From contig SVLQ01000003.1 in assembly GCA_015067825.1 (NCBI GenBank), positions 161,944 through 225,943 of the forward strand: a DNA stretch of 64,000 nucleotides, given 5' to 3'. Every line of letters begins with the position of its first letter. Position 1 is the stretch's first letter. Of this stretch, positions 30,633 through 40,372 are shown in pieces. Under the pieces are notes generated by a model. It was given only the letters and a program-made list of their open reading frames with translations. It did no database searches and was not told the DNA's origin. Source of the DNA: Oscillospiraceae bacterium (GTDB lineage: Bacteria; Bacillota; Clostridia; Oscillospirales; QAMX01). The translations under genes and the position numbers were made by a program.

Positions 30633-30809
30633 AAAAATCCTCCATTCAGTTTTTTTGGTAAGTTTAATATAATTATACCAAAAAAAGTTTACAAATGCCA
30701 TTGTCGAAATGATGTTAATATGCGGAAAAATGCCGTCGAAATGTGACGGTTTTTGTGGAAAGTCAACATGTAAACTGTTTGTAAACAAAAAGGGTACGAA
30801 TTGTCCTCC

Positions 30810-31145
30810 CTAAAACACGACGATCGTGATCCCATTGTTGTATTTTTCGAGGTCTTTGTCGCGGGTGACCTCCGGGCAGCGGGCAATCAGCGCACGGGTA
30901 CTTTCCTCAAAAATCGAGAATTCCTCGCCGCGGACGTAGAATTTGATCGTACCCTTTTTGCGGCACTCATCTAAGTGGCGGCGCACCTCCGTACGGATCT
31001 TTCCGCCTTTGCCGGAGGAACCGTAGCCGTGGATCAGCTTGATCACGCGGGTGCGCAGGGCGCGTTGGGTTGAGAGGATTGAGGTTAGGCGGCGGATCGC
31101 GTCGGCGGCGGTCGGCATACCGGCTTCCAGGTTGAATTCGGTCAT
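30810..31145 (-). CDS. Smr-domain-like protein
   Basis: 'LRTRVIKLIHGYGSSGKGGKIRTEVRRHL' (H-G-x-G-x-G); start MTEFNLEAG at 31145. Confidence 0.75.
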   Translation of the reverse strand: MTEFNLEAGMPTAADAIRRLTSILSTQRALRTRVIKLIHGYGSSGKGGKIRTEVRRHLDECRKKGTIKFYVRGEEFSIFEESTRALIARCPEVTRDKDLEKYNNGITIVVF

Positions 31146-31325
31146 AGCTCCTCCTTTTGGAGATTTGGGTGGGGAAGATGTGTGATTACCATATATTATA
31201 CAGAAAAAAACTTTGCAAAGCAACCCGAAATCTCCATGCGGAGACTTGGCGGCATTGACGAAATATGGTATAATATAATAGTACAGTTACGTACAAACGA
31301 AATTGAACACGGAGAGTGCTTTCTT

Positions 31326-32507
31326 ATGGAACATACGACCTATCAGCGCTTGCTGGAAAAATTTGAATCGCTTTACGGTGCGGGTGAAACGCCCCGTCTC
31401 TTTTTTGCTCCCGGCCGCGTCAATCTGATCGGCGAACATATCGACTATAACGGCGGCTTTGTTTTCCCGGCCGCTCTTACCATCGGCAACTACGTTCTGA
31501 TCCGCGAAAACGGCACCGACCTCGTGCGCATGGCCGCCGACGATCTGCCGGACACCTTCGTCTCCATCGCTATTGCCGATATGGAAAAGATGCGCGGCAA
31601 GGAATGGGGCGCCTACCAGCTGGGTGTGCTCTTTGAACTGGCCCAAAAGGGGATCACGCTCAAGGGCTTCGACATGCTCTTCTACTCGACGCTGCCGTTC
31701 GGCGCCGGCCTTTCGTCCTCCGCTTCGATCGAGGTCGTCACGGGCTTTGCGGTCGAGACCCTCTGCGGCGGTACGCCCGACCTGCGCGAGCTCTCGCTCC
31801 TGACCCAGCGCGCCGAAAACCGCTTCGTCGGCGTCAACTGCGGCATTATGGACCAGTACGCCTGTGCCAACGGCAAACCGGACTGCGGCATCATGCTCGA
31901 CTGCGCAAAGGTCGAAAGCGAGATCGTTCCGCTGAACATGGACGGTTACGCCATCGTCATCGGCAACACCAACAAAAAGCGTTCGCTCGCCGATTCTAAG
32001 TACAACGAACGCCGCAGCGAATGCGACGCCGGTCTGGCCGCGCTGCAGACGCTCAAACCCGAACTGACCGCCCTCTGCGAACTGACCGAGGACGAGCTCA
32101 ATTCGCTGTCGGCGGCAATCACCGACGAGACCGTCTGGAAGCGCGTTCGCCACGCCGTCACCGAAAACGACCGCGTCAAGCGCTCGGCCGAACTGCTGGC
32201 CAAGGGCGACATCGTCGCGTTCGGCAAAATGCTCAACGCCTCGCACGCTTCGCTCAAGGATGACTACGAAGTCACCGGAAAAGAGCTGGACGCCATGAGC
32301 GAATACGCGCAGACGGTCGACGGCTGCATCGGTTCGCGTATGACCGGCGCAGGCTTCGGCGGCTGCACGGTCAGCATCGTCGAAAAGGACAAGGTCGACG
32401 CCTTTATCGCCGACGTTTCCGCCGCCTACGAAAAGGCGACGGGCCTGAAGCCCGAATTCTACGTTTCCGAAGCCGGCGACGGTGTCAGAGAACTGACGAT
32501 CGGCTGA
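31326..32507 (+). CDS. galK: galactokinase
   Basis: 'FFAPGRVNLIGEHIDYNGGFVFPAAL', 'LPFGAGLSSSASIEVVTGFAVE', 'GSRMTGAGFGGCTVSIV'. Confidence 0.96.
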   Translation: MEHTTYQRLLEKFESLYGAGETPRLFFAPGRVNLIGEHIDYNGGFVFPAALTIGNYVLIRENGTDLVRMAADDLPDTFVSIAIADMEKMRGKEWGAYQLGVLFELAQKGITLKGFDMLFYSTLPFGAGLSSSASIEVVTGFAVETLCGGTPDLRELSLLTQRAENRFVGVNCGIMDQYACANGKPDCGIMLDCAKVESEIVPLNMDGYAIVIGNTNKKRSLADSKYNERRSECDAGLAALQTLKPELTALCELTEDELNSLSAAITDETVWKRVRHAVTENDRVKRSAELLAKGDIVAFGKMLNASHASLKDDYEVTGKELDAMSEYAQTVDGCIGSRMTGAGFGGCTVSIVEKDKVDAFIADVSAAYEKATGLKPEFYVSEAGDGVRELTIG

Positions 32508-32541
32508 ACTACACTACCGAAACGAAAGGCAGGTTCATAGT

Positions 32542-33117
32542 ATGGGAGAACTGGGCTATATCCGGGACAAACTGGACGTGAAATATCTGATCCTGTTCGT
32601 GATGTCCTGTCTTGATATTCAAGTGACGTTTGACGACGTGGCGGAAATGGCCATGATCGACAACGCGATGACGTATTTCGACGTCTCCGACGCCTTCTAC
32701 GAAATGGTCGAAAGCGGCCACGTTGCTGCCGACGGCAACTACTATAGCATCACCGAGCGCGGCCGTCAGGTGCTGACCGGGTATGAACGCCGCTTGCCGG
32801 CGAGCGTGCGCAGAGATGCGCAGAAAGCTGTTATGAAAACGGTTGCCCGTCTGAAGCGCGACGCGATGATCTCGACCTCTACCAAAGAAGTCGGGCCGGA
32901 CAATTTTGTCGTTACGCTGAAGATGAGCGACAGCGTCGGTGAACTGATCAGCCTGGATATGATGGTGGTCAACAAACGTCTGGCACTGCTGCTTGAAGGC
33001 AATTTCAAGGCCAACGCCGAAGTCATCTACAATGAGATCCTCAATGCTGTCATGCGGGATTATTCGCAGACGGTTCAGCCGACTGCGGAACCGGAACGCC
33101 CGGCTGACGATCGCTGA
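32542..33117 (+). CDS. DUF4364 family protein
   Basis: 191 aa; 'KLDVKYLILFVMSCLDIQVTFDDVAEMAMIDNAMTYFDVSDAFYEMVESGHV...YSITERGRQV'. Confidence 0.8.
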   Translation: MGELGYIRDKLDVKYLILFVMSCLDIQVTFDDVAEMAMIDNAMTYFDVSDAFYEMVESGHVAADGNYYSITERGRQVLTGYERRLPASVRRDAQKAVMKTVARLKRDAMISTSTKEVGPDNFVVTLKMSDSVGELISLDMMVVNKRLALLLEGNFKANAEVIYNEILNAVMRDYSQTVQPTAEPERPADDR

Positions 33118-33140
33118 TAAGCAAAAGATTGGAGATTCCT

Positions 33141-34382
33141 ATGCTGAGAAAGTTTTTGGCGCAATCCCGTGTGACCGTTGTACTGCTGCTTGTGCTGGCA
33201 TCACTGCTGACAGCCTGCGGTGGCGGAGAACCCGCCGTGACCACAACGGCAACTCCGGCCGCAACGACCGGAACCACCACTACCGCTGCCACGACCACTG
33301 CCGCAACCACCACACCTGCGACCACAACGGTTCCGCCGACAACGCTGCCGACTGGAACGCTTTCGCAGAACACGGCCGTGATCGTCACCCAAACGACAAC
33401 TCCGCCGGAAACGACGACGGTTGTGACAACGCCGGAGCCGGTGCCTTCCAATGTCAACTTCCTGACCGGTCTGCCGCTGGAGGATCTCTCCGTTAATCAG
33501 GCGCGTCCGGTTGCCATAGTCTTTAACAATCTGCGCATCGCGCTGCCCCAGCACGGGATTGCTGCCGCCGATATCGTGTTTGAGGTCGAGGCCGAAGGCG
33601 GCATCACACGCCTTGTCGCGGTTTATTCCGATATCGCCTCTGCCGGTACGATTGGTTCGGTGCGTTCTGCCCGCCCGGTCATGATCAACCTTGCGATGGG
33701 TCTTGACTGTGTGTTTGTGCACTCCGGCGGTTCGCCCCAAGCCTATACCGATCTGAAAAAATACGGTGTGACCGACATCGACGGTCTCTATGACCCGGGT
33801 ATTGTATTTTACCGCGATTCGCTCCGCGAGAGCTCCATGGGCTACGAACACGCTCTGATGACCACTGGCACGCGTCTGGAAAACCAGCTCAACAAATTTG
33901 CCTCGTCGGGCAAGCGTGTGACCCTAAAAGACGGCTATACTGCGCCGTTTGCGTTCTACGATGCCTCCACTGTGCCCAACGGTGCAACTGCGGCAGCGAA
34001 AGTTACGACAAAATACGGCTCCTACCAGCCGTTCTTCCGCTATGATGAGGCTTCCGGCAACTATCAGCGGTATCAGTACGGCGCACGCCATATCGACAAC
34101 AACGGCGGCGAACAGCTTTCCTTTAAAAATGTCATCGTTTTGTCGGTTCCCTCGCATGTGATCTCCGGCGATACGGCCGGTCGTCGCCAGTTCAGCGATG
34201 TCGGCTCCGGTATCGGCATCTATGCGACCAACGGTGTTTCGATCCCGATTCAGTGGTCGAAAGCCAGCGCTTCCGCACCGCTCGTGCTGACGACCGCAAG
34301 CGGCGAAACGCTCAAGCTGAACCCGGGCAAAACCTTTATTTCCTATGTCAACGGCGAAAACAATATCGTTGTCGGCAACTGA
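33141..34382 (+). CDS. DUF3048 (YerB-like) lipoprotein with Thr-rich linker
   Basis: Lipobox-like 'LASLLTACGGG'; T-rich stretch; 'RPVAIVFNNLRIALPQHGIAAADIVFEVEAEGGITRLVAVYSD...IGSVRSARPVMINLAMGLD'. Confidence 0.88.
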   Translation: MLRKFLAQSRVTVVLLLVLASLLTACGGGEPAVTTTATPAATTGTTTTAATTTAATTTPATTTVPPTTLPTGTLSQNTAVIVTQTTTPPETTTVVTTPEPVPSNVNFLTGLPLEDLSVNQARPVAIVFNNLRIALPQHGIAAADIVFEVEAEGGITRLVAVYSDIASAGTIGSVRSARPVMINLAMGLDCVFVHSGGSPQAYTDLKKYGVTDIDGLYDPGIVFYRDSLRESSMGYEHALMTTGTRLENQLNKFASSGKRVTLKDGYTAPFAFYDASTVPNGATAAAKVTTKYGSYQPFFRYDEASGNYQRYQYGARHIDNNGGEQLSFKNVIVLSVPSHVISGDTAGRRQFSDVGSGIGIYATNGVSIPIQWSKASASAPLVLTTASGETLKLNPGKTFISYVNGENNIVVGN

Positions 34383-34412
34383 TTCCATACAGATTTGTGA
34401 GGACAAACGCTT

Positions 34413-35486
34413 ATGTTTGAAAAACTACTGCTGCTCGAACAGCGGTATGAAGAAATCAATACCCAACTTGCTCAGCCGGAGGTCTATTCCGACCCGAAGC
34501 TGATGGCATCGCTGCAGAAAGAACTGAAGGATCTCACTCCGATCGTCGAAAAGTTCCGCGAATACCGCGACGCCAAACAGGCGATGGAAGAGGCGGTTGA
34601 GCTTCTGAACAGCGGCGACAAAGAGCTGCACGAGCTCGCACGTGAGGAGTACGATACGTCCAAAGAGGCGATCGAACGCTGCGAGGAGGAGATCAAGGTG
34701 CTCCTTTTGCCCAAGGATCCCAACGACGATAAAAACGTCATCGTCGAGATCCGTGCGGGTGCGGGCGGTGAAGAAGCGGCACTGTTTGCCGGCTCGCTCT
34801 ACCGCATGTATGGCATGTATGCCGATGCCCGCCGATGGAAGATCGAAGCGATCAACGCCAACGAGACCGAACTCGGCGGCTACAAAGAAATCAGCTTCTC
34901 GATCGAAGGTACCGGTGCGTATTCTCGCCTGAAGTACGAAAGCGGTGTCCACCGCGTCCAGCGCGTGCCGGAGACTGAATCGTCCGGTCGTATCCACACC
35001 TCAACGGTCACGGTCGCCGTTCTGCCGGAAGCCGAAGACGTTGAACTGGAAATCAACCCGACCGACCTGCAGATCGATACGTTCCGCTCCAGCGGCGCGG
35101 GCGGTCAGCACGTCAACAAGACGGAATCGGCGATCCGCATCACCCATCTGCCCACCGGTCTGGTCGTCGAATGTCAGGATGAACGCAGCCAGCATAAGAA
35201 TAAGGAACGTGCGCTGAAGGTGCTCCGCTCCAAGCTTTACGACCAGATGCTTGCCGAGCAGAACGCCGAGATCGCTGCCGAACGGCGCAGCCAGGTCGGC
35301 ACGGGTGACCGCAGCGAGCGTATCCGTACCTATAACTTCCCGCAGGGCCGTGTTTCCGATCACCGTATCAACCTGACCCTTTATAAATTGGAAAACTTCT
35401 TAAACGGCGACCTCGATGAAATGATCGACGCCTTGATTACGGCGATGCAGGCCGAAAAACTCCGCAACAGCGAGGCCGAAGCGTAA
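34413..35486 (+). CDS. prfA: peptide chain release factor 1
   Basis: 357 aa; '[45 protein letters not shown]'. Confidence 0.97.
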   Translation: MFEKLLLLEQRYEEINTQLAQPEVYSDPKLMASLQKELKDLTPIVEKFREYRDAKQAMEEAVELLNSGDKELHELAREEYDTSKEAIERCEEEIKVLLLPKDPNDDKNVIVEIRAGAGGEEAALFAGSLYRMYGMYADARRWKIEAINANETELGGYKEISFSIEGTGAYSRLKYESGVHRVQRVPETESSGRIHTSTVTVAVLPEAEDVELEINPTDLQIDTFRSSGAGGQHVNKTESAIRITHLPTGLVVECQDERSQHKNKERALKVLRSKLYDQMLAEQNAEIAAERRSQVGTGDRSERIRTYNFPQGRVSDHRINLTLYKLENFLNGDLDEMIDALITAMQAEKLRNSEAEA

Positions 35487-35520
35487 GACCGCGCAAAACG
35501 GACACAAAAGTGAGAAAACC

Positions 35521-36546
35521 ATGAACACAAAGCTTTTGACAACCGAAGATATTGCCGAAGCCGCAGCGATCCTGCAGCGCGGCGGATTGGTAGCGATCCC
35601 GACTGAAACGGTCTACGGTCTCGCCGCCGACGCGTTCAACAGCCAAGCTGTGGCCTCAATATTTGCGGCCAAGGGCCGCCCGCAGGATAATCCGCTGATC
35701 GTGCACATTTCCGATCTTTCACAGCTTGCCGACCTCGCCGAAACGGTGCCGCCGGCAGCTATGCTGTTGGCCGAGCGTTTCTGGCCCGGCCCACTGACGA
35801 TGGTTCTGCCGCGCAAAGCGTCGGTGTCCGATACCGTGACGGCGGGGCTTGATTCCGTGGCGATTCGCTTCCCGGCACACCCGGTGGCCCGTGCGGTGAT
35901 CGCCGCTGCCCAAACACCGCTGGCGGCACCGTCGGCGAATCTTTCGGGGTCTCCGAGCCCGACGACTGCGCAGCACGTGATGAACGATCTCGCCGGTCGC
36001 ATCGAGGCGGTGCTCGACGGTGGTGCTTCCGACGTCGGATTGGAATCGACTGTGCTCGCGCTGACGGGGGAGAAGCCGGTGCTTCTGCGTCCCGGCGGCG
36101 TGACCTACGAACAACTGACCGAAGTTCTCGGCGAGGTTATCATCGACAAAGCCGTTCGCCAGCAGATCGACGATACCGAGCGAGTCTCCTCGCCGGGGAT
36201 GAAATACCGTCACTATGCGCCCAAAGCGCCCGTGCAGGCGATCTGCGGCAGCGGAGACGCGACCGCAGCGTACATTCGCAGCGCTGCCGCCCAAACGGAG
36301 GGGCGCGTCTGCGTGATCTGCTACGATGAAGCGGTGGGGACCTTTGGCGAGGCCGAATGCATTGCCTACGGCTCCGAAGCCGATCCGGCGGCACTTGCGC
36401 ATAACCTGTTTGATGCGCTGCGCCGGGCGGATGAAGCCGATGCCGACCGCATCTTTGTCCAATGTCCGTCCGACGACGGGATCGGTCTGGCGGTTGCCAA
36501 CCGCATTAAAAAAGCGGCGGGCTTTGACGTTGTCATGCTTGGCTGA
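35521..36546 (+). CDS. ywlC: L-threonylcarbamoyladenylate synthase (Sua5/YwlC)
   Basis: 341 aa; 'GGLVAIPTETVYGLAADAFN', 'KGRPQDNPLIVHI', 'SSPGMKYRHYAPKAP' Sua5 C-terminal domain. Confidence 0.95.
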   Translation: MNTKLLTTEDIAEAAAILQRGGLVAIPTETVYGLAADAFNSQAVASIFAAKGRPQDNPLIVHISDLSQLADLAETVPPAAMLLAERFWPGPLTMVLPRKASVSDTVTAGLDSVAIRFPAHPVARAVIAAAQTPLAAPSANLSGSPSPTTAQHVMNDLAGRIEAVLDGGASDVGLESTVLALTGEKPVLLRPGGVTYEQLTEVLGEVIIDKAVRQQIDDTERVSSPGMKYRHYAPKAPVQAICGSGDATAAYIRSAAAQTEGRVCVICYDEAVGTFGEAECIAYGSEADPAALAHNLFDALRRADEADADRIFVQCPSDDGIGLAVANRIKKAAGFDVVMLG

Positions 36547-36563
36547 CAGGGGAGGAACCGATC

Positions 36564-37148
36564 ATGCTGCTTGGAATTACCGGGGGCAGCGGCTGCGGCA
36601 CGAGTACGGTCGGAGCCCTGCTGGAAAAACACGGTTTTTATTTTGTCGATGCCGACCAAGTCTACCGTGAACTGCTGGCCGAGGATCACTCGCTGCAGCA
36701 GGCACTTGCGTCTCGTTTCGGCGACTCGATCCTGCGGGACGGTACGGTCGACCGCAAGGCGCTGGCTGCGATCGTGTTTTCCGATCCGGCCGCTCTTGCC
36801 GATCTGAACCGCATCACCCACGCCGCGATCATCGCGGAAGTGGATCGCCGTATTGCTGCGGCGAGTGAACAACATGCTGCGGTCGAGGCGATCGCGCTGA
36901 TCGAAAGCGGGATGGCGGATTCGTGCGATGCTGTGGTTTCCGTGCTGTGCGGCTTTGAAACGCGTCTTGCGCGCATCATGGCGCGCGACGGTCTGACGGA
37001 AGATGCTGCGCGTGCACGGCTGAATGCGCAAAAAGCGGACATCTTTTTTATCGACAACAGCGACTACGTACTGACCAACGATGGCAGCCTGCAGGATCTG
37101 GAAAAACAGGTCGCCCTGATGCTTGCTGCGTTACATATACAAGCGTAA
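36564..37148 (+). CDS. coaE: dephospho-CoA kinase
   Basis: 194 aa; 'LLGITGGSGCGTSTVGALLEKHGFYFVDADQVYRELL'. Confidence 0.92.
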   Translation: MLLGITGGSGCGTSTVGALLEKHGFYFVDADQVYRELLAEDHSLQQALASRFGDSILRDGTVDRKALAAIVFSDPAALADLNRITHAAIIAEVDRRIAAASEQHAAVEAIALIESGMADSCDAVVSVLCGFETRLARIMARDGLTEDAARARLNAQKADIFFIDNSDYVLTNDGSLQDLEKQVALMLAALHIQA

Positions 37149-37208
37149 ATACCAAAACAGAATCTTTTGTGCCGCTTGCGGTACAGACGATATAAGGAGG
37201 AAATAACT

Positions 37209-38606
37209 ATGGCTGATACCGAAAACCTGAGAGATTCCCTGCTTTTTAAACGTAAAAACGGCTACGAGACCGTTTCCGGTGCAGAAGTTGCCGAAATCGG
37301 CGAGTACTGCGAAGGCTACAAGCTCTACCTCGACCGCGGCAAGACCGAACGCGAAGCCGCTGCCGCCGCCGCTGTGATGGCGCAGGCCAAAGGCTTTGTC
37401 CCGTTCAAACGTGGTATGGCGCTGAAGGCCGGCGACCGTGTGTTTGCGCTCAACCATAACCGCGCTTTTGTAGCGGCGGTCATCGGCGAAGAATCGATGG
37501 ACAATGGTGCGCTGATCGCCGCTTCTCATATCGACTCTCCGCGCCTCGACCTCAAGCCCTATCCGCTTTACGAAGAAGCCGATATGGCCTACTTCAAAAC
37601 GCATTACTACGGCGGCATCCGTAAGTATCAGTGGGTGACGATCCCGCTGGAGATCCACGGCGTCGTGATCAAAAAGGACGGCGAGACCGTTGAAGTCAAC
37701 TTTGGCGGCCGCGATGACGAGCCTGTCCTCGTGATCAACGATCTGCTGCCGCACCTCGGCAGAGACCAGGGCGCCAAACCGCTTGCCACCGCCTTCACCG
37801 GCGAAAGCCTCAACGTGCTCGTCGGCGGTATGCCTTACAACGATGACGGCAGCGATAAAGTTAAGCTCGCCGTTATGAGCCTGCTCAACGAAAAATACGA
37901 CATCTGCGAAGAAGATTTCCTCTCCGCCGAGCTGTCACTGGTTCCGGCCGGCAAAGCCAGAGACGTCGGTTTTGACGCGAGCTTTATCGGCGCTTACGGT
38001 CAGGATGACCGTGTCTGCGCCTACACGACGCTGACGGCGCTGCTGGAAATGACCGAAACGCCGAAGCGCACCTGCGTCTGTATCCTCGCCGACAAAGAAG
38101 AGATCGGTTCGGAGGGCATTGCCGGTATGCAGTCGGAGTGGTACGATACCTTCATCGCCGACCTCTGCGAAGCCACCGGTGCCTCGCTGCGCGCCTGCTA
38201 CGAATCGAGCGCCTGCCTCTCGGCCGACGTCGGTGCGGCGTTCGATCCCAACTTCGCCGAAGTGTACGAAAAGAAAAACAGCGCGGTCGTCAACGGCGGC
38301 GCGATTCTGATGAAGTACACCGGTTCCGGCGGCAAGGGCGGCTCCAACGATGCCAACCCCGAATACATCGCCGCGATCCGCAAGTCCTTTGACGAAAACG
38401 GTGTTCTGTGGCAGATGGGCGAACTGGGCAAGGTCGATCAGGGCGGCGGCGGTACGGTCGCGAAATACATGGCGCAGCGCAATATCGACACGGTCGATAT
38501 CGGTGTTCCGGTGCTTTCGATGCACGCTCCGTTCGAAGTCACGGCGAAGCTCGACGTTTATATGATGTATAAAGCAGCAAAAGCGTTTTTTGCTCTTGAA
38601 AAATAA
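37209..38606 (+). CDS. M18 family aminopeptidase
   Basis: 'LIAASHIDSPRLDLKPYPLYEEADMAYFKTHYYGGIRKYQWVTIPLEIHGVV', 'ILADKEEIGSEG', 'GVPVLSMHAPFEV'; ATG at 37209 with RBS aggagg. Confidence 0.95.
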   Translation: MADTENLRDSLLFKRKNGYETVSGAEVAEIGEYCEGYKLYLDRGKTEREAAAAAAVMAQAKGFVPFKRGMALKAGDRVFALNHNRAFVAAVIGEESMDNGALIAASHIDSPRLDLKPYPLYEEADMAYFKTHYYGGIRKYQWVTIPLEIHGVVIKKDGETVEVNFGGRDDEPVLVINDLLPHLGRDQGAKPLATAFTGESLNVLVGGMPYNDDGSDKVKLAVMSLLNEKYDICEEDFLSAELSLVPAGKARDVGFDASFIGAYGQDDRVCAYTTLTALLEMTETPKRTCVCILADKEEIGSEGIAGMQSEWYDTFIADLCEATGASLRACYESSACLSADVGAAFDPNFAEVYEKKNSAVVNGGAILMKYTGSGGKGGSNDANPEYIAAIRKSFDENGVLWQMGELGKVDQGGGGTVAKYMAQRNIDTVDIGVPVLSMHAPFEVTAKLDVYMMYKAAKAFFALEK

Positions 38607-38624
38607 GAAGAGTTGGTATATAAT
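38596..38624 (+). promoter_or_regulatory. sigma-A type promoter upstream of fba
   Basis: ttgaaa (38596-38601) - 17 nt - tataat (38619-38624). Confidence 0.65.
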
Positions 38625-38704
38625 ATAATGTGGAAAAAATCAGACGGGGGAGAGTACCGCTTGAGCTCGTCTGATCGCAATAAAAAATAAGGAGTTGCAA
38701 AAAA

Positions 38705-39640
38705 ATGCCGATTGTCACGTCAAAAGAGATGTTCAAAAAAGCATATGAAGGCGGCTACGCCATCGGTGCTTTTAACGTCAACAACATGGAGATCATCCAG
38801 GGCATCACCGAAGCCGCTATGGAAGAAAAGTCTCCGCTGATCCTTCAGGTTTCCGCCGGCGCCAGAAAGTACGCCAAGCACGTTTACCTGATGAAGCTCA
38901 TTGAAGCCGCCGTTGCCGATACCGATCTGCCGATCTGTGTCCACCTCGACCACGGTGATAGCTTCGAAATCTGCAAATCCTGCATCGACGGCGGTTTCAC
39001 CTCCGTTATGATCGACGGCTCCAAGCATTCCTTCAAGGACAACATCGAACTGACCCGCCGTGTCGTTGAATACGCGCACGAACGCGGTGTCGTCGTCGAA
39101 GGCGAACTCGGCAAACTGGCCGGCATCGAAGACGCTGTCAACGTCAGCGACGAAGATGCGCAGTTCACCGATCCGTCCGAAGTTCAGGAATTCGTCGAAA
39201 AGACGGGCGTCGACTCGCTCGCCATCGCCATCGGCACCAGCCACGGCGCTTATAAGTTCAAGCCGGGCCAGACCCCGCGTCTGCGTTTCGATATCCTCGA
39301 AAAGATCACCCAGCTGCTGCCGAACTTCCCGATCGTTCTCCACGGCGCTTCCAGCGTTATCCCGGAATTCGTCGAACAGATCAACGCCAACGGCGGTAAA
39401 ATGCCCGACGCCATCGGTATTCCGGAAGACATGCTCCGCCAGGCGGCCAAGAGCGCGGTCTGCAAGATCAACATCGACTCCGACCTGCGTCTTGCCATGA
39501 CGGCTTCCATCCGCAAGTACTTCAACGAACATCCGGATCACTTCGACCCGCGTCAGTACCTGACTCCGGCTCGCGCCGCGATCAAGGGCCTGGTTGCCAA
39601 CAAGATCCGCAACGTTCTCGGTTCCTCCAACACCCTGTAA
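38705..39640 (+). CDS. fba: class II fructose-1,6-bisphosphate aldolase
   Basis: 311 aa; 'YAIGAFNVNNMEIIQGITEAA', 'VHLDHGDSFEICKSCIDGGFTSVMIDGSKHSFKDNIELT', 'VLHGASSV'. Confidence 0.96.
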   Translation: MPIVTSKEMFKKAYEGGYAIGAFNVNNMEIIQGITEAAMEEKSPLILQVSAGARKYAKHVYLMKLIEAAVADTDLPICVHLDHGDSFEICKSCIDGGFTSVMIDGSKHSFKDNIELTRRVVEYAHERGVVVEGELGKLAGIEDAVNVSDEDAQFTDPSEVQEFVEKTGVDSLAIAIGTSHGAYKFKPGQTPRLRFDILEKITQLLPNFPIVLHGASSVIPEFVEQINANGGKMPDAIGIPEDMLRQAAKSAVCKINIDSDLRLAMTASIRKYFNEHPDHFDPRQYLTPARAAIKGLVANKIRNVLGSSNTL

Positions 39641-39658
39641 GTCAACGCAATTGAATTT

Positions 39659-39693
39659 ATGCCCGGAACGCGTATTTTGCGCGTTCCGGGCAT
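39659..39693 (+). terminator. intrinsic terminator-like hairpin downstream of fba
   Basis: atgcccggaacgcg-tattttg-cgcgttccgggcat then T-rich. Confidence 0.75.
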
Positions 39694-39734
39694 ATTCTTA
39701 TGTTGGGACCAATGACCGGAGGTGTTTATTTTAT

Positions 39735-40229
39735 ATGAAGGAATTTTTGCTCCGCGCGAGCGAACATGCAGGGGATATCACGCGTTTGCTCAATTCGATC
39801 GACCGCAACGCCGTAGCGGGTGGCCGCTTTGTTGCGCGACCGCACATGATCGCCGATGTGTTGACGATCCTGACGGGAGATGCGCTTCGCTTGGGCGAAA
39901 TCGTGATCGCCAACGACGGAACGATTCGGCTGAATGCCGTCTACGGTGGAATGACGCTTGCGTATACGCTGAAGATCTTGCAGTTTTCTGTCGCCAACGG
40001 TGCGGTGGAAGGGCGGATCACTTATGCCGAACAGCGCCGTGGAGGTGGAATCGGCGGTGCGTTTTTGGGTTTTACCGGAAAAAGCGGTCTTGCCGTCGCT
40101 TTGGCGAAGTACCCGGGAATCAAAGTAACAGACGACGAGCTCCGTTTTTCTACCCACGGAGTACCGCGATTTTTGCGGGCAGTCTTTCACTCCGCATCTC
40201 CGGAGGGTGTATTATTTCGGGTGTCGTGA
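39735..40229 (+). CDS. hypothetical protein
   Basis: ATG at 39735; 164 aa 'MKEFLLRASEHAGDITRLLNSIDRNAVAGGRFVARPHMIADVLTILTGDALRLGEIVI'; RBS ggaggtg, flanked by terminators. Confidence 0.6.
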   Translation: MKEFLLRASEHAGDITRLLNSIDRNAVAGGRFVARPHMIADVLTILTGDALRLGEIVIANDGTIRLNAVYGGMTLAYTLKILQFSVANGAVEGRITYAEQRRGGGIGGAFLGFTGKSGLAVALAKYPGIKVTDDELRFSTHGVPRFLRAVFHSASPEGVLFRVS

Positions 40230-40232
40230 GGA

Positions 40233-40269
40233 ATCGGCGCAGCGCATATTTGCTGCGCCGATCTTTTTT
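40233..40269 (+). terminator. intrinsic terminator
   Basis: atcggcgcagc-gcatattt-gctgcgccgatcttttttg. Confidence 0.85.
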
Positions 40270-40372
40270 GTTTCGTTCGCTTTGGGGCTTGCATTTTCTG
40301 TGATAAAGTGGTATCATGTAGAAGCTGATTTTTGCGGAAAAGCCCATCACTTTGTTAGCGGAGGAAACTACT

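Noticed and set aside
27685-30746. Two ~515-aa acidic plus-strand ORFs (27685-29241, 29199-30746) opposite the permeases
   Set aside because: Extreme D/E/R/G composition is the expected complement of hydrophobic TM-coding sequence; not real proteins.
30661-30810. Possible purine riboswitch upstream of the AzgA-like permease
   Set aside because: Conserved purine-riboswitch core (TATAA...TTTCTACC type) is not seen; region looks like a terminator of the Smr gene plus a promoter.
33230-33460. Repetitive acc/act/gcc triplets resembling a microsatellite or CRISPR-like repeat
   Set aside because: In frame with a lipoprotein Thr-rich linker; no direct repeats with spacers, so not a CRISPR array.
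40233-40269. GC-rich inverted repeat considered as a regulatory operator
   Set aside because: Followed by a T-run directly after a gene end; ordinary intrinsic terminator.
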